A stretch of DNA of 64,000 bases from Verrucomicrobiia bacterium (lineage in GTDB: Bacteria; Verrucomicrobiota; Verrucomicrobiia; Verrucomicrobiales; Akkermansiaceae): NCBI GenBank assembly GCA_030431475.1, contig JAUIJD010000016.1, positions 1 to 64,000 on the forward strand, written 5' to 3'. Shown here piece by piece: positions 1-7,809 of the stretch. Each line of letters opens with the position of its first letter. Positions within the stretch are counted from its first letter, which is position 1. Both the position numbers and the translations under genes were made by a program. The notes beneath the pieces are model-generated. The model had not been told where the DNA came from and ran no database searches. It saw only the letters and a list, made by a program, of their open reading frames with translations.

Positions 1-94
1 ATTTGAAATCCAGTTCTCCTTCACCCAACGGGTGAACCAGTGATTGGCTCGCTCTCCCATTCAAACGCCGCAAACATAGGCACTTGCGCCTACC

Positions 95-124
95 ATCCTC
101 AATCCCAACTGCGGATTAGAGGAT
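95..124 (-). terminator. Possible weak hairpin at the menA stop
   Basis: ATCCTC and AATCC on one side can pair with GGATT and GAGGAT on the other, with one bulged base. The stem reaches the menA stop codon. No T-run follows on the minus strand, so at best it is a weak or factor-assisted terminator. Nothing else is recognisable in the first 94 bases. Confidence 0.3.
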
Positions 125-1026
125 CAACCCACCGTCGCCATCAGGTGGAACAGCCCGGCAAAGGCCACGAGTTGCAGGCCGGCCATCGCGAGCAGCCGGT
201 TCATGGCCGCCCCCTCGTCCATCGAAAGCGCTCCCCACGAGATCCTCAGGCCGAGGGTCCAAAGGGGCAGCGTGGCGAGGAACAGCCACGGCCAGCCAAG
301 GAACACCCACACGATCCCCAGCAGGGCGGCGAGCTTGACCTCCCCCCAGATCATCAGGCGGGCGGCCTTCGGCCCCCATCGCACCGCCAAGGTCCGCTTG
401 CCCGTCCCGGCATCCTCCACCCGGTCCCGCAGGTTGTTGATCGAGATCAGCACCGCCGACAGCAGCCCGACCTGGGCCCCGAGCAGGAGCGACTCGATCC
501 GCCACTCGAGCGTCTGGACATAGACGGTGCCGGCCACCGCGACGAATCCAAAGAACACCAGCACGAACAGCTCACCCAGCCCGCGGTAGGCCAACGGCCA
601 CGGACCGCCCGTGTAGCCGTAGGCGAGGAACAGCGACGGCAGACCGATGGCGATCACCGGCCACCCCGCCGCAAGATACAACAGCACCCCGCAGACCGTC
701 GCCAGTCCGAGAAACACGGCACCCCAGGCCATCACCGTGCCCGGACTCATCAGCCCGCTCGCCGTCACCCGCGTCGGACCGGTGCGATGCTCCGTATCGG
801 CGCCCTTCCAGTGATCGATCGCGTCGTTGAAGAAGTTCGTCGCGATCTGGATCGCCAGCGCGCCCCCAAGCGTCGCGAAGGCCAACCCCGCATTCCAAGT
901 CCCCTCCATCCTCCAGACGAGGACCGTCCCCGCCCATACCGGCACCACCGCGGCGGGCAGCGTTTTCGGGCGGGTGGCGAGCAGAATCGGTCGAAGCACG
1001 CCGCAACAAGCACCGCAACCCGGCAT
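124..1026 (-). CDS. menA: 1,4-dihydroxy-2-naphthoate polyprenyltransferase (MenA)
   Basis: Integral membrane UbiA-family prenyltransferase that joins 1,4-dihydroxy-2-naphthoate to a polyprenyl diphosphate in menaquinone synthesis. Seen: the opening RPILLATRPKTLPAA typical of MenA, a first Asp-rich site (NFFNDAIDHWKGADTE, about residues 64-79), a second site (NNLRDRVEDAGTGKRTLAV, about 197-215), and about eight hydrophobic segments. The frame stays open to 1059, but that ATG lies inside the terminator hairpin of the upstream gene, so the ATG at 1026 is used here. A GTG at 999, right before the conserved RPILLATRP, is also plausible. menH, menB and menD lie within 20 kb on the same strand but are not adjacent. 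Family call is secure; exact start is not. Confidence 0.93.
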   Translation of the reverse strand: MPGCGACCGVLRPILLATRPKTLPAAVVPVWAGTVLVWRMEGTWNAGLAFATLGGALAIQIATNFFNDAIDHWKGADTEHRTGPTRVTASGLMSPGTVMAWGAVFLGLATVCGVLLYLAAGWPVIAIGLPSLFLAYGYTGGPWPLAYRGLGELFVLVFFGFVAVAGTVYVQTLEWRIESLLLGAQVGLLSAVLISINNLRDRVEDAGTGKRTLAVRWGPKAARLMIWGEVKLAALLGIVWVFLGWPWLFLATLPLWTLGLRISWGALSMDEGAAMNRLLAMAGLQLVAFAGLFHLMATVG

Positions 1027-1035
1027 CAGGCCAAG

Positions 1036-1068
1036 AAAAAGCCGCTCCGGTGCGAACACCGGAGCGGC
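1036..1068 (-). terminator. Intrinsic terminator of the 1095-2288 barrel gene
   Basis: A perfect 12-bp stem (GCCGCTCCGGTG pairing with CACCGGAGCGGC) with a four-base loop is followed on the minus strand by TTTTTCTT. It sits 27 bases past the stop of the outer-membrane barrel gene and overlaps the 5' end of the longest menA frame, so it helps set the menA start. Confidence 0.9.
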
Positions 1069-1094
1069 GGGTCATTTCAGCAATCGAAACCGTC

Positions 1095-2288
1095 TCAGAA
1101 CTCCTTGCCGACCTTCAGGCCCACGTAGTGACCTTCGGCGTCGTCGGCGAAACGGCCCTCGTAGTCGAGCACCACATTCCAGCCGCTCGAACCGTAGTAG
1201 CCGGCTCCGGCGCCGACGAGGAACACGTCCTCGACATTGGCGGCCAGCGGAAGGCCGAAGACGGTCGAGTTGCCGTCTTCAAACTCGTGCTCCCACGCGA
1301 GGCGGAATTGCGGGGCAATCACCCCGCCACCCACCGGAATCGGCGTGGTGACCTGGTATCCCAGCGTCGAAACCTTCGACTCGAAGTCCTGCGAGGGGAC
1401 GATGGCACCCCCGGGACCGAACTCGGTGTAGCCGTCGATCGAACCGTCCGTGTAGCGGAAACCCGCATAGGGACCGTGAACGAAGCTGCCGCTCCCGTAG
1501 GTCAGGCCGATGTTGAAGTCGAGCGTGTGCGCGTCGCCATCCGGCGAACCGGTGATCGGACCGGCGAAACCGAAGCGGGTCGTGTCGTAGGACTGGTCGC
1601 TGTAGGCATACAACAGGTCGGCCCACAGGTCGGCGCCTCCGAGCACATCCTCGCCATAGTAGGAGACGTAGGGCATGATCGACAGGGTATCGACGTCGGT
1701 GTCCGAGATCTTGAACCCGAACAGCGAGGTCTCGACGTCCGAGTTGGCCCCGGAAACCGCCAGACCGATGCTCCAGTCCGATCCGAGGCAGCGTTCGACG
1801 CCGACGTGGCCGCCAAAGACGTCGATCTCGGTTTCCGCACGGACGATGACCGGAACCGGAGGCGGCACGAAGGTCGACTGCGGCGGCCGCTGGGGCACGA
1901 AGATGCCGAACTGCCGGTCGTATTCCTCGGTGTAGTAGTAGACGCCGCCATAGACCTCCCAGCAGGAGGGCACCGTCGTGACGATCGGATCCTTGGGCAT
2001 GCCGCCCTTCGCCATGCCGCCCTTGGCACTTGGCGCGGGCGCCGGCGTGGTGAGCGTCTTGGTGTGGCGGCCGATGCCGGCCCGCTTGCGGAACAGGCGG
2101 CTCCCGACGTCACGGGTCGTGGTGCGGGTGCTCGTCAGACCCGCGTCCCGGTGACCCTGGGTGGTCAGCAGCAGCGGATCCTCGATGATCTCCTTCTGAT
2201 ACGCTTCGGAGCCCATGACGGGCGCCGCCAGCGCAGCAGCGATGAGTCCGGCCCAAACCGGCGTGCGTGTGTGTGAGGTGGTTCTCAT
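1095..2288 (-). CDS. Outer-membrane beta-barrel protein (autotransporter-barrel like)
   Basis: Predicted secreted outer-membrane protein of 397 residues. Residues 1-26 are a signal peptide (hydrophobic core LIAAALAAPVM). Residues 27-107 are a low-complexity Thr/Arg/Pro stretch ending in an SAKGGMAKGGMPKD linker. Residues 108-397 are a barrel with alternating aromatic strands (VYGGVYYYTEEYDRQFG, YVSYYGEDV, LTYGSGSFVHGPYAGFRY) and a C-terminal Phe (VGLKVGKEF), as expected for BAM-recognised barrels. The barrel and the KGGMAKGGM linker are shared with the next upstream gene (2443-4188), which carries an extra vWA domain, so the two look like a tandem duplication. Function of the passenger is unknown; the gene has its own terminator. 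Confidence 0.75.
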   Translation of the reverse strand: MRTTSHTRTPVWAGLIAAALAAPVMGSEAYQKEIIEDPLLLTTQGHRDAGLTSTRTTTRDVGSRLFRKRAGIGRHTKTLTTPAPAPSAKGGMAKGGMPKDPIVTTVPSCWEVYGGVYYYTEEYDRQFGIFVPQRPPQSTFVPPPVPVIVRAETEIDVFGGHVGVERCLGSDWSIGLAVSGANSDVETSLFGFKISDTDVDTLSIMPYVSYYGEDVLGGADLWADLLYAYSDQSYDTTRFGFAGPITGSPDGDAHTLDFNIGLTYGSGSFVHGPYAGFRYTDGSIDGYTEFGPGGAIVPSQDFESKVSTLGYQVTTPIPVGGGVIAPQFRLAWEHEFEDGNSTVFGLPLAANVEDVFLVGAGAGYYGSSGWNVVLDYEGRFADDAEGHYVGLKVGKEF

Positions 2289-2380
2289 GGTTCGTGGATG
2301 GGTTGTTTCCCGGATCCGAACCTATCAATGCCCCCCACCCCGAAACAAGCCGAATCATCAACCATCATTGACTATCAATA

Positions 2381-2416
2381 AAAAGCGCCGGGCGGGAACT
2401 GGTCCCGGCCCGGCGC
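2381..2416 (-). terminator. Intrinsic terminator of the vWA-barrel gene
   Basis: Stem GCGCCGGGC (2385-2393) pairs with GCCCGGCGC (2408-2416), with further GGG/CCC pairing inside. On the minus strand the stem is followed by TTTTTATTG. It lies 27 bases past the stop of the 2443-4188 gene and separates it from the 1095-2288 paralogue, so the two are probably transcribed separately. Confidence 0.88.
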
Positions 2417-2442
2417 CTTGTTGTTGGGGGAGGGGTTGGCGA

Positions 2443-4188
2443 TCAGAATTCCACCCCGGCCTTCATGCCGACGTAGTGGGACTGCGATTCGCTGCCCAGG
2501 CGGGCCTCGTAGTCGAGGCTGATGTTCCAGCCGCAATTGACGTAGTAGCCGATGCCGGTTCCCAGCACCGCAAGGTCCTCGTCGAGCGTGGCCGACGGGA
2601 AACCGAGGACGGTGGGTTGATCGGCTTCAAACTCGTGCTCCCAGGCCGCGCTGAAGCGGGGGACGAGCTTGCCGCTCGAAAGCTCCATCACGTAGGCGAC
2701 GTGATACCCGAGCTGCGTGGCGAGCGATTCGAAGTCGGACTCCGGGAAGAACGCGGCACCCGGGCCGGTCTCGGTGTAGGACTCGATGGTGCCGTCGAGC
2801 CAGCGGACCTGGGCGAACGGACCGTGAACAAGACTGCCGGACTTCATGTTCAAGCCGGTGTTGAACTCGAGGCCGTGGAAGTCGCCGTCGGTGTTGCCCA
2901 CCGCACCGAACGGAAGGCGCACGGTGTCATACTCGGTCATCCCGTAGGCGTAGAGCAGGTCGGCGTAGAAGGCCATCATCGGGCTCACCTCCTGATAGTA
3001 GGAGATGTAGGGCATCAACGACAGGGTGTCGATGTCGGTGTTGCCGACCAGGCTCATCTCGACATCCGAGCGAGCCGCGCCGACCGCAAAGCCGATCGTC
3101 CAGTTGTCGTTGATGTCGTAGTCGATGCCGACGGTGCCCCCGAAGGTGTCGATCGAGGTGTCGGGGCGCAGCAGGATGCGGCGATTCGCGCCGGGAATTG
3201 CGAGCGGGGCGAACTGCTGATCAAGGTCCTCGGTGTTGTAGTAGACCTGACCCCAGACTTCCCACGGGCAGCGCTCCACGGTGACGATCGGCTCTTTGGC
3301 CATGCCCCCCTTCGCCATGCCTCCCTTGGCACTGTAGGGCGCGGGGGTCACGGTTTCCGTTCCGGTCGAGCGGACGCCCGAGCGCAGGCGGGCCAGACGG
3401 CCGCCGACGTTGCTGGTCACCGTGCGGGCGGAGGAGATCGACACCGTGCGAAGGGTCGAGCTCACGAGATAGTCACCTTCCTCCGAGATTGGAACGCGTC
3501 CGAGGATCTCCGCTTCGAGTTTCGCGATCACCGCATCCTCGAAGTCCTCGAAGGAGTCGGCCGGGAAAGTGAACGAGTTGCTGCCTCCTTGGATGTAGTC
3601 CTCGTAATACTCGTCGAGGGTGGCGATGTCGTTGAGGATCGGGAGTCCGTTGATGGAATCAACTCCCGCCGCCAAGGCGGCGTCGCGGGCTGCCGCATCG
3701 AGACTGGAACTACCGGTGCCGTCCCCGGACACGTCGATCACGAGGCGGGTGCCGTCGTAGATGTTGTTGGTCAACTCGCTGGTCGCGAGGTTGATGCCGG
3801 TGTGGGGGCTGGTGCCACCGCCACCGGGGCGGCTGAGGGCATCGATGGAATCGGCGAAGGCGTCGGCGTCGGTGCCGTTGGTCAGCAGGGTCCAACCGAG
3901 CCCGACGAAGGCCGAGTTGTCGAAGAAGATCAGGTTGACGGCAATCGACGAATTCGGACCGGACTGGATCGCGGAGTGGATCGATGGGTTCCGGAAGGCC
4001 GATGAGTACCCCTGCATTTGCAGAAGATACTCACTGCTGTCGACGCTTCCGGAGACGTCCGTCACGAGCGAGAGCTCGAGGTCGGTGAGGATCGGCGACT
4101 GGGCCGACAGGGCACTGGATACGATCAGCGCGGCCGGCAACGCGGCAAGCGTGAGCGATCGCCGTGTGTAGCGAGGCTTGGTATTCAT
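2443..4188 (-). CDS. von Willebrand A (DUF1194-type) domain fused to outer-membrane barrel
   Basis: Predicted surface protein of 581 residues. Residues 1-29 are a signal peptide ending ALSAQ. Residues 36-230 form a vWA-like domain of the DUF1194 type with a MIDAS metal site: DVSGS at 44-48, Thr in GGGGTSPHTGI near 126, and DVSGDG at 152-157. Residues 250-305 are a linker containing SAKGGMAKGGMAKEPIVT. Residues 307-581 are a barrel closely like the neighbour at 1095-2288, ending in Phe (VGMKAGVEF). DUF1194 proteins usually stand alone; here the domain would be an exposed or periplasmic passenger. Ligand and role are unknown. The domain reading is strong; surface display is inferred. Confidence 0.78.
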   Translation of the reverse strand: MNTKPRYTRRSLTLAALPAALIVSSALSAQSPILTDLELSLVTDVSGSVDSSEYLLQMQGYSSAFRNPSIHSAIQSGPNSSIAVNLIFFDNSAFVGLGWTLLTNGTDADAFADSIDALSRPGGGGTSPHTGINLATSELTNNIYDGTRLVIDVSGDGTGSSSLDAAARDAALAAGVDSINGLPILNDIATLDEYYEDYIQGGSNSFTFPADSFEDFEDAVIAKLEAEILGRVPISEEGDYLVSSTLRTVSISSARTVTSNVGGRLARLRSGVRSTGTETVTPAPYSAKGGMAKGGMAKEPIVTVERCPWEVWGQVYYNTEDLDQQFAPLAIPGANRRILLRPDTSIDTFGGTVGIDYDINDNWTIGFAVGAARSDVEMSLVGNTDIDTLSLMPYISYYQEVSPMMAFYADLLYAYGMTEYDTVRLPFGAVGNTDGDFHGLEFNTGLNMKSGSLVHGPFAQVRWLDGTIESYTETGPGAAFFPESDFESLATQLGYHVAYVMELSSGKLVPRFSAAWEHEFEADQPTVLGFPSATLDEDLAVLGTGIGYYVNCGWNISLDYEARLGSESQSHYVGMKAGVEF

Positions 4189-4312
4189 GGTTCTGGGGAG
4201 TTGCGAGTTGGCAAAAGCCTACCCGGATTGTTATCAGTAAACTCCTCAAACCCCTGGTGATGCAAGGAGATTGTGGTTAGGGATTTTTAACCAAATAGGG
4301 CTTCCGCAGCCG

Positions 4313-5128
4313 TTACGGCACCCGCGGGAACTTCGAGAAGTCCGGCTTCCGTTTCTCGATGAAGGCGTTCTTCCCCTCCTTCGCCTCCTCGCTCATGTAA
4401 TAGAGCAGCGTCGCGTTGCCCGCGAGATCCAGGAGGCCCATCTGGCCGTCGCAGTCGGCGTTCATGCAGGCCTTCAGGCAGCGCAGGGCCATCGGCGAGT
4501 GCGCCAGCATCTCGCGGCACCATTGCAGGGTCTCTTCCTCGAGCTTTTCCAGCGGCACCACGGTGTTCACCAGGCCCATCTCAAGCGCCTGTTGCGCGTC
4601 GTACTGACGACACAGGTACCAGATCTCCCTCGCCTTCTTCTGGCCGACGATGCGCGCCAGGTAGCTGGAGCCGAGCCCCCCGTCGAAGCTGCCGACTTTC
4701 GGCCCGGTCTGCCCGAAGCGGGCATTCTCGGCGGCGATGGTCAGGTCGCAGACCACGTGCAGCACGTGGCCGCCGCCGATCGCGTAGCCGGCGACCATCG
4801 CCACGACCGGCTTCGGCATCTGGCGGATCTTCTTCTGCACGTCGAGGATGTTCAGGCGCGGCACGCCGTCGTCACCGACGTAGCCCGCATGACCCCGCAC
4901 TTTCTGGTCGCCGCCCGAGCAGAAGGCCTTCTCGCCCTCGCCGGTCAGGATCACCACGCCGACCTGCGGATCCTCGTGCGCCAGTTCGAGCGCGATGAGC
5001 ATCTCCTTCACCGTTTGCGGACGGAAGGCGTTGCGCACCTCCGGACGGTTGATGGTGATCTTGGCGATCTGCCCCTCATCCGTCGTCTCGTAACGGATGT
5101 CTTCGAATTCGCGAGCGGTGGTCCACAT
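4313..5128 (-). CDS. menB: 1,4-dihydroxy-2-naphthoyl-CoA synthase (MenB)
   Basis: Crotonase-fold enzyme that cyclises o-succinylbenzoyl-CoA to 1,4-dihydroxy-2-naphthoyl-CoA in menaquinone synthesis. At 271 residues it has normal length. Seen: [15 protein letters not shown] near the N-terminus, the first oxyanion-hole segment [11 protein letters not shown] (about 69-79), the second in [16 protein letters not shown], the MenB-type [18 protein letters not shown] active-site loop, and the C-terminal [19 protein letters not shown] tail that packs against the neighbouring subunit. It follows menH by 17 bases on the same strand, so the two are probably co-transcribed. The stop codon lies in a short palindrome (GCCGTAACGGC). 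Confidence 0.97.
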   Translation of the reverse strand: MWTTAREFEDIRYETTDEGQIAKITINRPEVRNAFRPQTVKEMLIALELAHEDPQVGVVILTGEGEKAFCSGGDQKVRGHAGYVGDDGVPRLNILDVQKKIRQMPKPVVAMVAGYAIGGGHVLHVVCDLTIAAENARFGQTGPKVGSFDGGLGSSYLARIVGQKKAREIWYLCRQYDAQQALEMGLVNTVVPLEKLEEETLQWCREMLAHSPMALRCLKACMNADCDGQMGLLDLAGNATLLYYMSEEAKEGKNAFIEKRKPDFSKFPRVP

Positions 5129-5145
5129 GGCGCGCGCAGTCTGTC

Positions 5146-5952
5146 TCAGGAAACGGCCCGCTCAAGGAATTCTCCCACCTTCGCCGGAAACGCCGCACTT
5201 TCCCACGGCACCCGGTGCCCCGCGCCCGGCGCGATCCAGGATCGCTGCTCCGGCTCGGGGCAGGCCGTGGTGGCGGCGGCCCGCCGACACGCCTCCTCGA
5301 TCAGCCCCCGAAACTTCCCATCCCGCTCCCCCGCCACCCACAGCAGCGGACAAGCAATCTCTTCCAGCCTCCCCCACAGCGGCTCCTGCGCCCCCAGCGA
5401 CCAATCCACGAAGCTCCGCGCCACCGACCGCCTCCGCCCTTCCAGCTTCGCCCGATCCGCCATCTCCAATCCGCAATCCGCAATCCGCGATCCGCCATCC
5501 TTCAGCACCGGCTGCCCCTCCCATTCCCCCAGGAAACTCTGCCACTCTCCCTTCAGCGCCCGCGCCGCCCACTCGGCGTCCTTTTCCCGCCGCGCCACCC
5601 GCTCATCTCGCGACTCCAGACCCGGATGCGCGGAGACCATCACCGCCGCATCCCAGGGGTGGCTGCGGCGGCTCGCCGCAGGCCGTCGTGGCGGCGACCC
5701 GCCGCCTGCCTCCCCGAGCAGGGCGTGCAACCCCAGCCGACCGCCCATCGAGTACCCGAGCAGCACCTTTCTCCCGGAAACCGCCGCCGCTTCTTCATTC
5801 AGCGCCTTTCCGAAGGCCGCCATCCCCATCGGACAGCAATCCAGGAAGCGCCACAGGTCCACCCGCTTCACCGCCCATCCCGGCACGGAAAACCCGCGCC
5901 AGTCCTCGGCCATCCCCACCGCCCCGTGCAGGCACCAGATCGTCCCCTTCAT
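5146..5952 (-). CDS. menH: MenH-like alpha/beta hydrolase, carrying repeat-derived segments
   Basis: Probable SHCHC synthase of menaquinone synthesis, inferred from the fold and from menB lying 17 bases downstream. Seen: LHGAVG at the N-terminus (oxyanion loop), nucleophile elbow GYSMGGRLG, an acidic residue region [11 protein letters not shown], and a catalytic His in [12 protein letters not shown] at 5952 is preferred because conserved sequence starts at once; an in-frame ATG at 6015 would add 21 unlikely residues. Odd features: positions 5466-5500 are a run of CCGCAAT-type 8-bp repeats coding [12 protein letters not shown], and 5650-5720 is a GC-rich palindromic segment coding [14 protein letters not shown] that shares about 25 bases with 5265-5288. 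These look like repeats that entered the frame. Another small hydrolase is possible. Confidence 0.75.
   Translation of the reverse strand: MKGTIWCLHGAVGMAEDWRGFSVPGWAVKRVDLWRFLDCCPMGMAAFGKALNEEAAAVSGRKVLLGYSMGGRLGLHALLGEAGGGSPPRRPAASRRSHPWDAAVMVSAHPGLESRDERVARREKDAEWAARALKGEWQSFLGEWEGQPVLKDGGSRIADCGLEMADRAKLEGRRRSVARSFVDWSLGAQEPLWGRLEEIACPLLWVAGERDGKFRGLIEEACRRAAATTACPEPEQRSWIAPGAGHRVPWESAAFPAKVGEFLERAVS
5466..5500. repeat. 8-bp tandem repeat inside menH
   Basis: About four degenerate copies of AATCCGC plus one base lie head to tail. The repeat is in frame with menH and codes for [11 protein letters not shown]. Eight-base units shift frame at each copy, so persistence of an open frame is notable. 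Confidence 0.6.
5650..5720. repeat. GC-rich palindromic repeat inside menH
   Basis: The segment contains GGCGGCTCGCC and GGCGGCGACCCGCC hairpins. Its core CAGGCCGTCGTGGCGGCG reappears with about two changes at 5265-5288 in the same gene, read in another frame. It looks like an intergenic-type repeat that entered coding sequence. Confidence 0.5.
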
Positions 5953-6058
5953 CGCCGCGCCACCATCCGGCACCGCCCTGCATGGCGCAAGCCACCGCTC
6001 AAAACACGCAAGCACCCGTTAGCGGAGGCCCGGCCATCCGACGATGCTCCGCGCCCCG

Positions 6059-6976
6059 ATGAAGACCATTCCTCTGATCGCCGCCCTCTCGCTGCCCGCG
6101 CTCGCCGGCAGTCCGCCCGATGCCGACCGCGAAGCCATCCTGGCGATGGCCGGCAGCCACCACATCCACTTCAAGTTCCGCGAGACCGCCATCATCCCGG
6201 CGGACTACCCGGAAAGCTCGAAGCCCTACGACGAGAACGCCACCGAGATCGTCAAGGTCGTCGAGAATACCCCGGAGCGCATCACCCTCCAGCACCTGCT
6301 CGTCGTCCGGCCCGAGGACAAGCAGCCGATGGTGATCAAGCACTGGGCCCAGATCTGGACCTGGGAGGACACCGAGATCCTCGACTACTGCGGCGAGGAC
6401 GGCATGCACGAGTGGCGCCGCACCGAGCTCACCCCCGAGCAGGCCGCCGGCACCTGGAGCCAGCTCGTCACCCAGACCGACGACACCCCGCGCTACGAGA
6501 GCCACGGGAAATGGGTTCACGAACACGGCGAAAGCTCGTGGCAGAGCGCCCCGACCCGCCGCCCGCTGCCGCGCCGCGAGTACACCAAGCGCGACGACTA
6601 CGACTACATGCTGGCGACCAACCGCCACACCCTCACCGCCGACGGCTGGATCCACTTCCAGGACAACCGCAAGGTCATCGACCGCGAGGATGAACCGGCC
6701 CGCGTGATCGCCCACGAGGTCGGCCTCAACACCTACACCCGCACCGAGTCGGAGCTCGCCCCCCTCGCCCTGGAGTGGTGGGACCAGCACGGCGAGTTCT
6801 GGAACGGCGTCCGCAACTTCTGGCACGACGCCGGCGAGTCCGCTCCCGCCCTTTTCAGCTACTCCACCTACAAGGACGGCCAATCGCTCAGCAAGCTGAT
6901 CGGCCACCTCGAGGAAGAGCACGCCGCCCGCCCGGTCGTCACCGAGGCCCTCACGCCCTACGTCGTCTCGAAATAG
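6059..6976 (+). CDS. DUF6607 family secreted protein
   Basis: Secreted or periplasmic protein of 305 residues with no known reaction. Seen: short signal peptide (MKTIPLIAALSLPALAG), then a soluble domain rich in Trp and charged residues: GSHHIHFKFRETA, HWAQIWTWEDTEILDY, WRRTELTPEQAAGTWSQLV, DEPARVIAHEVGLNTYTR and a C-terminal SYSTYKDGQSLSKLI. These match my memory of DUF6607 proteins in Proteobacteria and Verrucomicrobia. The ATG at 6059 is preferred over one 15 bases upstream because it gives the signal peptide directly. A REP-like element follows 16 bases after the stop. It stands alone, divergent from menH. Confidence 0.72.
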   Translation: MKTIPLIAALSLPALAGSPPDADREAILAMAGSHHIHFKFRETAIIPADYPESSKPYDENATEIVKVVENTPERITLQHLLVVRPEDKQPMVIKHWAQIWTWEDTEILDYCGEDGMHEWRRTELTPEQAAGTWSQLVTQTDDTPRYESHGKWVHEHGESSWQSAPTRRPLPRREYTKRDDYDYMLATNRHTLTADGWIHFQDNRKVIDREDEPARVIAHEVGLNTYTRTESELAPLALEWWDQHGEFWNGVRNFWHDAGESAPALFSYSTYKDGQSLSKLIGHLEEEHAARPVVTEALTPYVVSK

Positions 6977-6991
6977 GCCACGTCCCCTGAT

Positions 6992-7057
6992 GGAGCGCCG
7001 GGTTTGCCGAAAGGCACCCCGACAGAGTCGGAGGCACCCGGCTGGAGCCCGAGCGCC
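6992..7057. repeat. REP-like element, GGAG-CGCCGGGTT class (D1)
   Basis: Starts GGAGCGCCGGGTTTGCCG and closes with GGCACCCGGCTGG. It shares its start with the longer element at 40600-40731, but the closing half is degenerate. Lies just past the stop of the DUF6607 gene. Confidence 0.55.
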
Positions 7058-7113
7058 TGTTCTCAGGCCCCGCTCCCGTGCTCGCCTTTCCCCAATCCAC
7101 CCTTCCCATCTCT

Positions 7114-7809
7114 ATGAAAACCACCACCTGCCTCCTCGCCCTCGCGGCGACCACCACCGCCAACGCCGCCCTATCCATCAGCCTCTCCGGCAACGTCGAG
7201 TCGGCCGGCTGGCACGAACTCGGCATCGGCTACGCCGGAAACACCTGGGCCGCCGACGGCTACCCGACCTCCTACCCGGGTGCCGCCCCCTGGCCCGCCG
7301 CGGTCGCCCCCAATGTCTCCGGATCCACCGCGAGCGCCGAACTGATGAAGGAGTCCGGGAACGGCTACTTCTCGGGTTCGTCGATCTACGACGCGGGATC
7401 CCCCGGGACCTTCTCGGTGTCGGACGCCTCTCCGCTCGCGGGGCTCGAAACCATCGTCCTCCAGATCGATGCCGGCGCCACCCCCGGCGTCGCCCCGGTG
7501 CTCAGCTACAACGGCGGCAGCCAGGCCCTCGGGGCAGACTTCGCCACCACGGTCGATGGCGACTACATCGCCAACGGCTTCAGCGGCCCCTACCCCACGA
7601 CCAACCACGTCTGGCAGTGGGACCTGAGCGGGGTGGTCGATCCGATCGCCAGCTATGAAATCACGTGGGGCAGCGTCGCCAGCAACCACCTCAGCCAGTA
7701 CGAGGTCAACCTGACGACCGGAGACACTTTCACCCAGGTCATTCCCGAACCCTCGGCGCTGCTGCTGTCCTTCGGCGCGCTCGCCTTCGCCTTCCGTCGT
7801 CGTCGATGA
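7114..7809 (+). CDS. PEP-CTERM sorting domain protein
   Basis: Secreted protein of 231 residues with a signal peptide (MKTTTCLLALAATTTANA) and a C-terminal PEP-CTERM signal: VIPEPSALLLSFGALAFAFRRRR, that is a PEP motif, one membrane segment and an Arg cluster. This signal is cleaved by an exosortase and goes with exopolysaccharide-linked export. The mature part is rich in Ser, Gly, Tyr and Thr with no recognised catalytic motif. The stop overlaps the next start (ATGA at 7806-7809), so translation of the downstream gene is probably coupled. Start chosen at 7114 because it begins the signal peptide. Confidence 0.85.
   Translation: MKTTTCLLALAATTTANAALSISLSGNVESAGWHELGIGYAGNTWAADGYPTSYPGAAPWPAAVAPNVSGSTASAELMKESGNGYFSGSSIYDAGSPGTFSVSDASPLAGLETIVLQIDAGATPGVAPVLSYNGGSQALGADFATTVDGDYIANGFSGPYPTTNHVWQWDLSGVVDPIASYEITWGSVASNHLSQYEVNLTTGDTFTQVIPEPSALLLSFGALAFAFRRRR

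Noticed and set aside
1027..1059. Longer menA start at 1059 (MFAPERL...)
   Set aside because: It lies within the terminator hairpin of the upstream barrel gene and adds residues that no MenA has.
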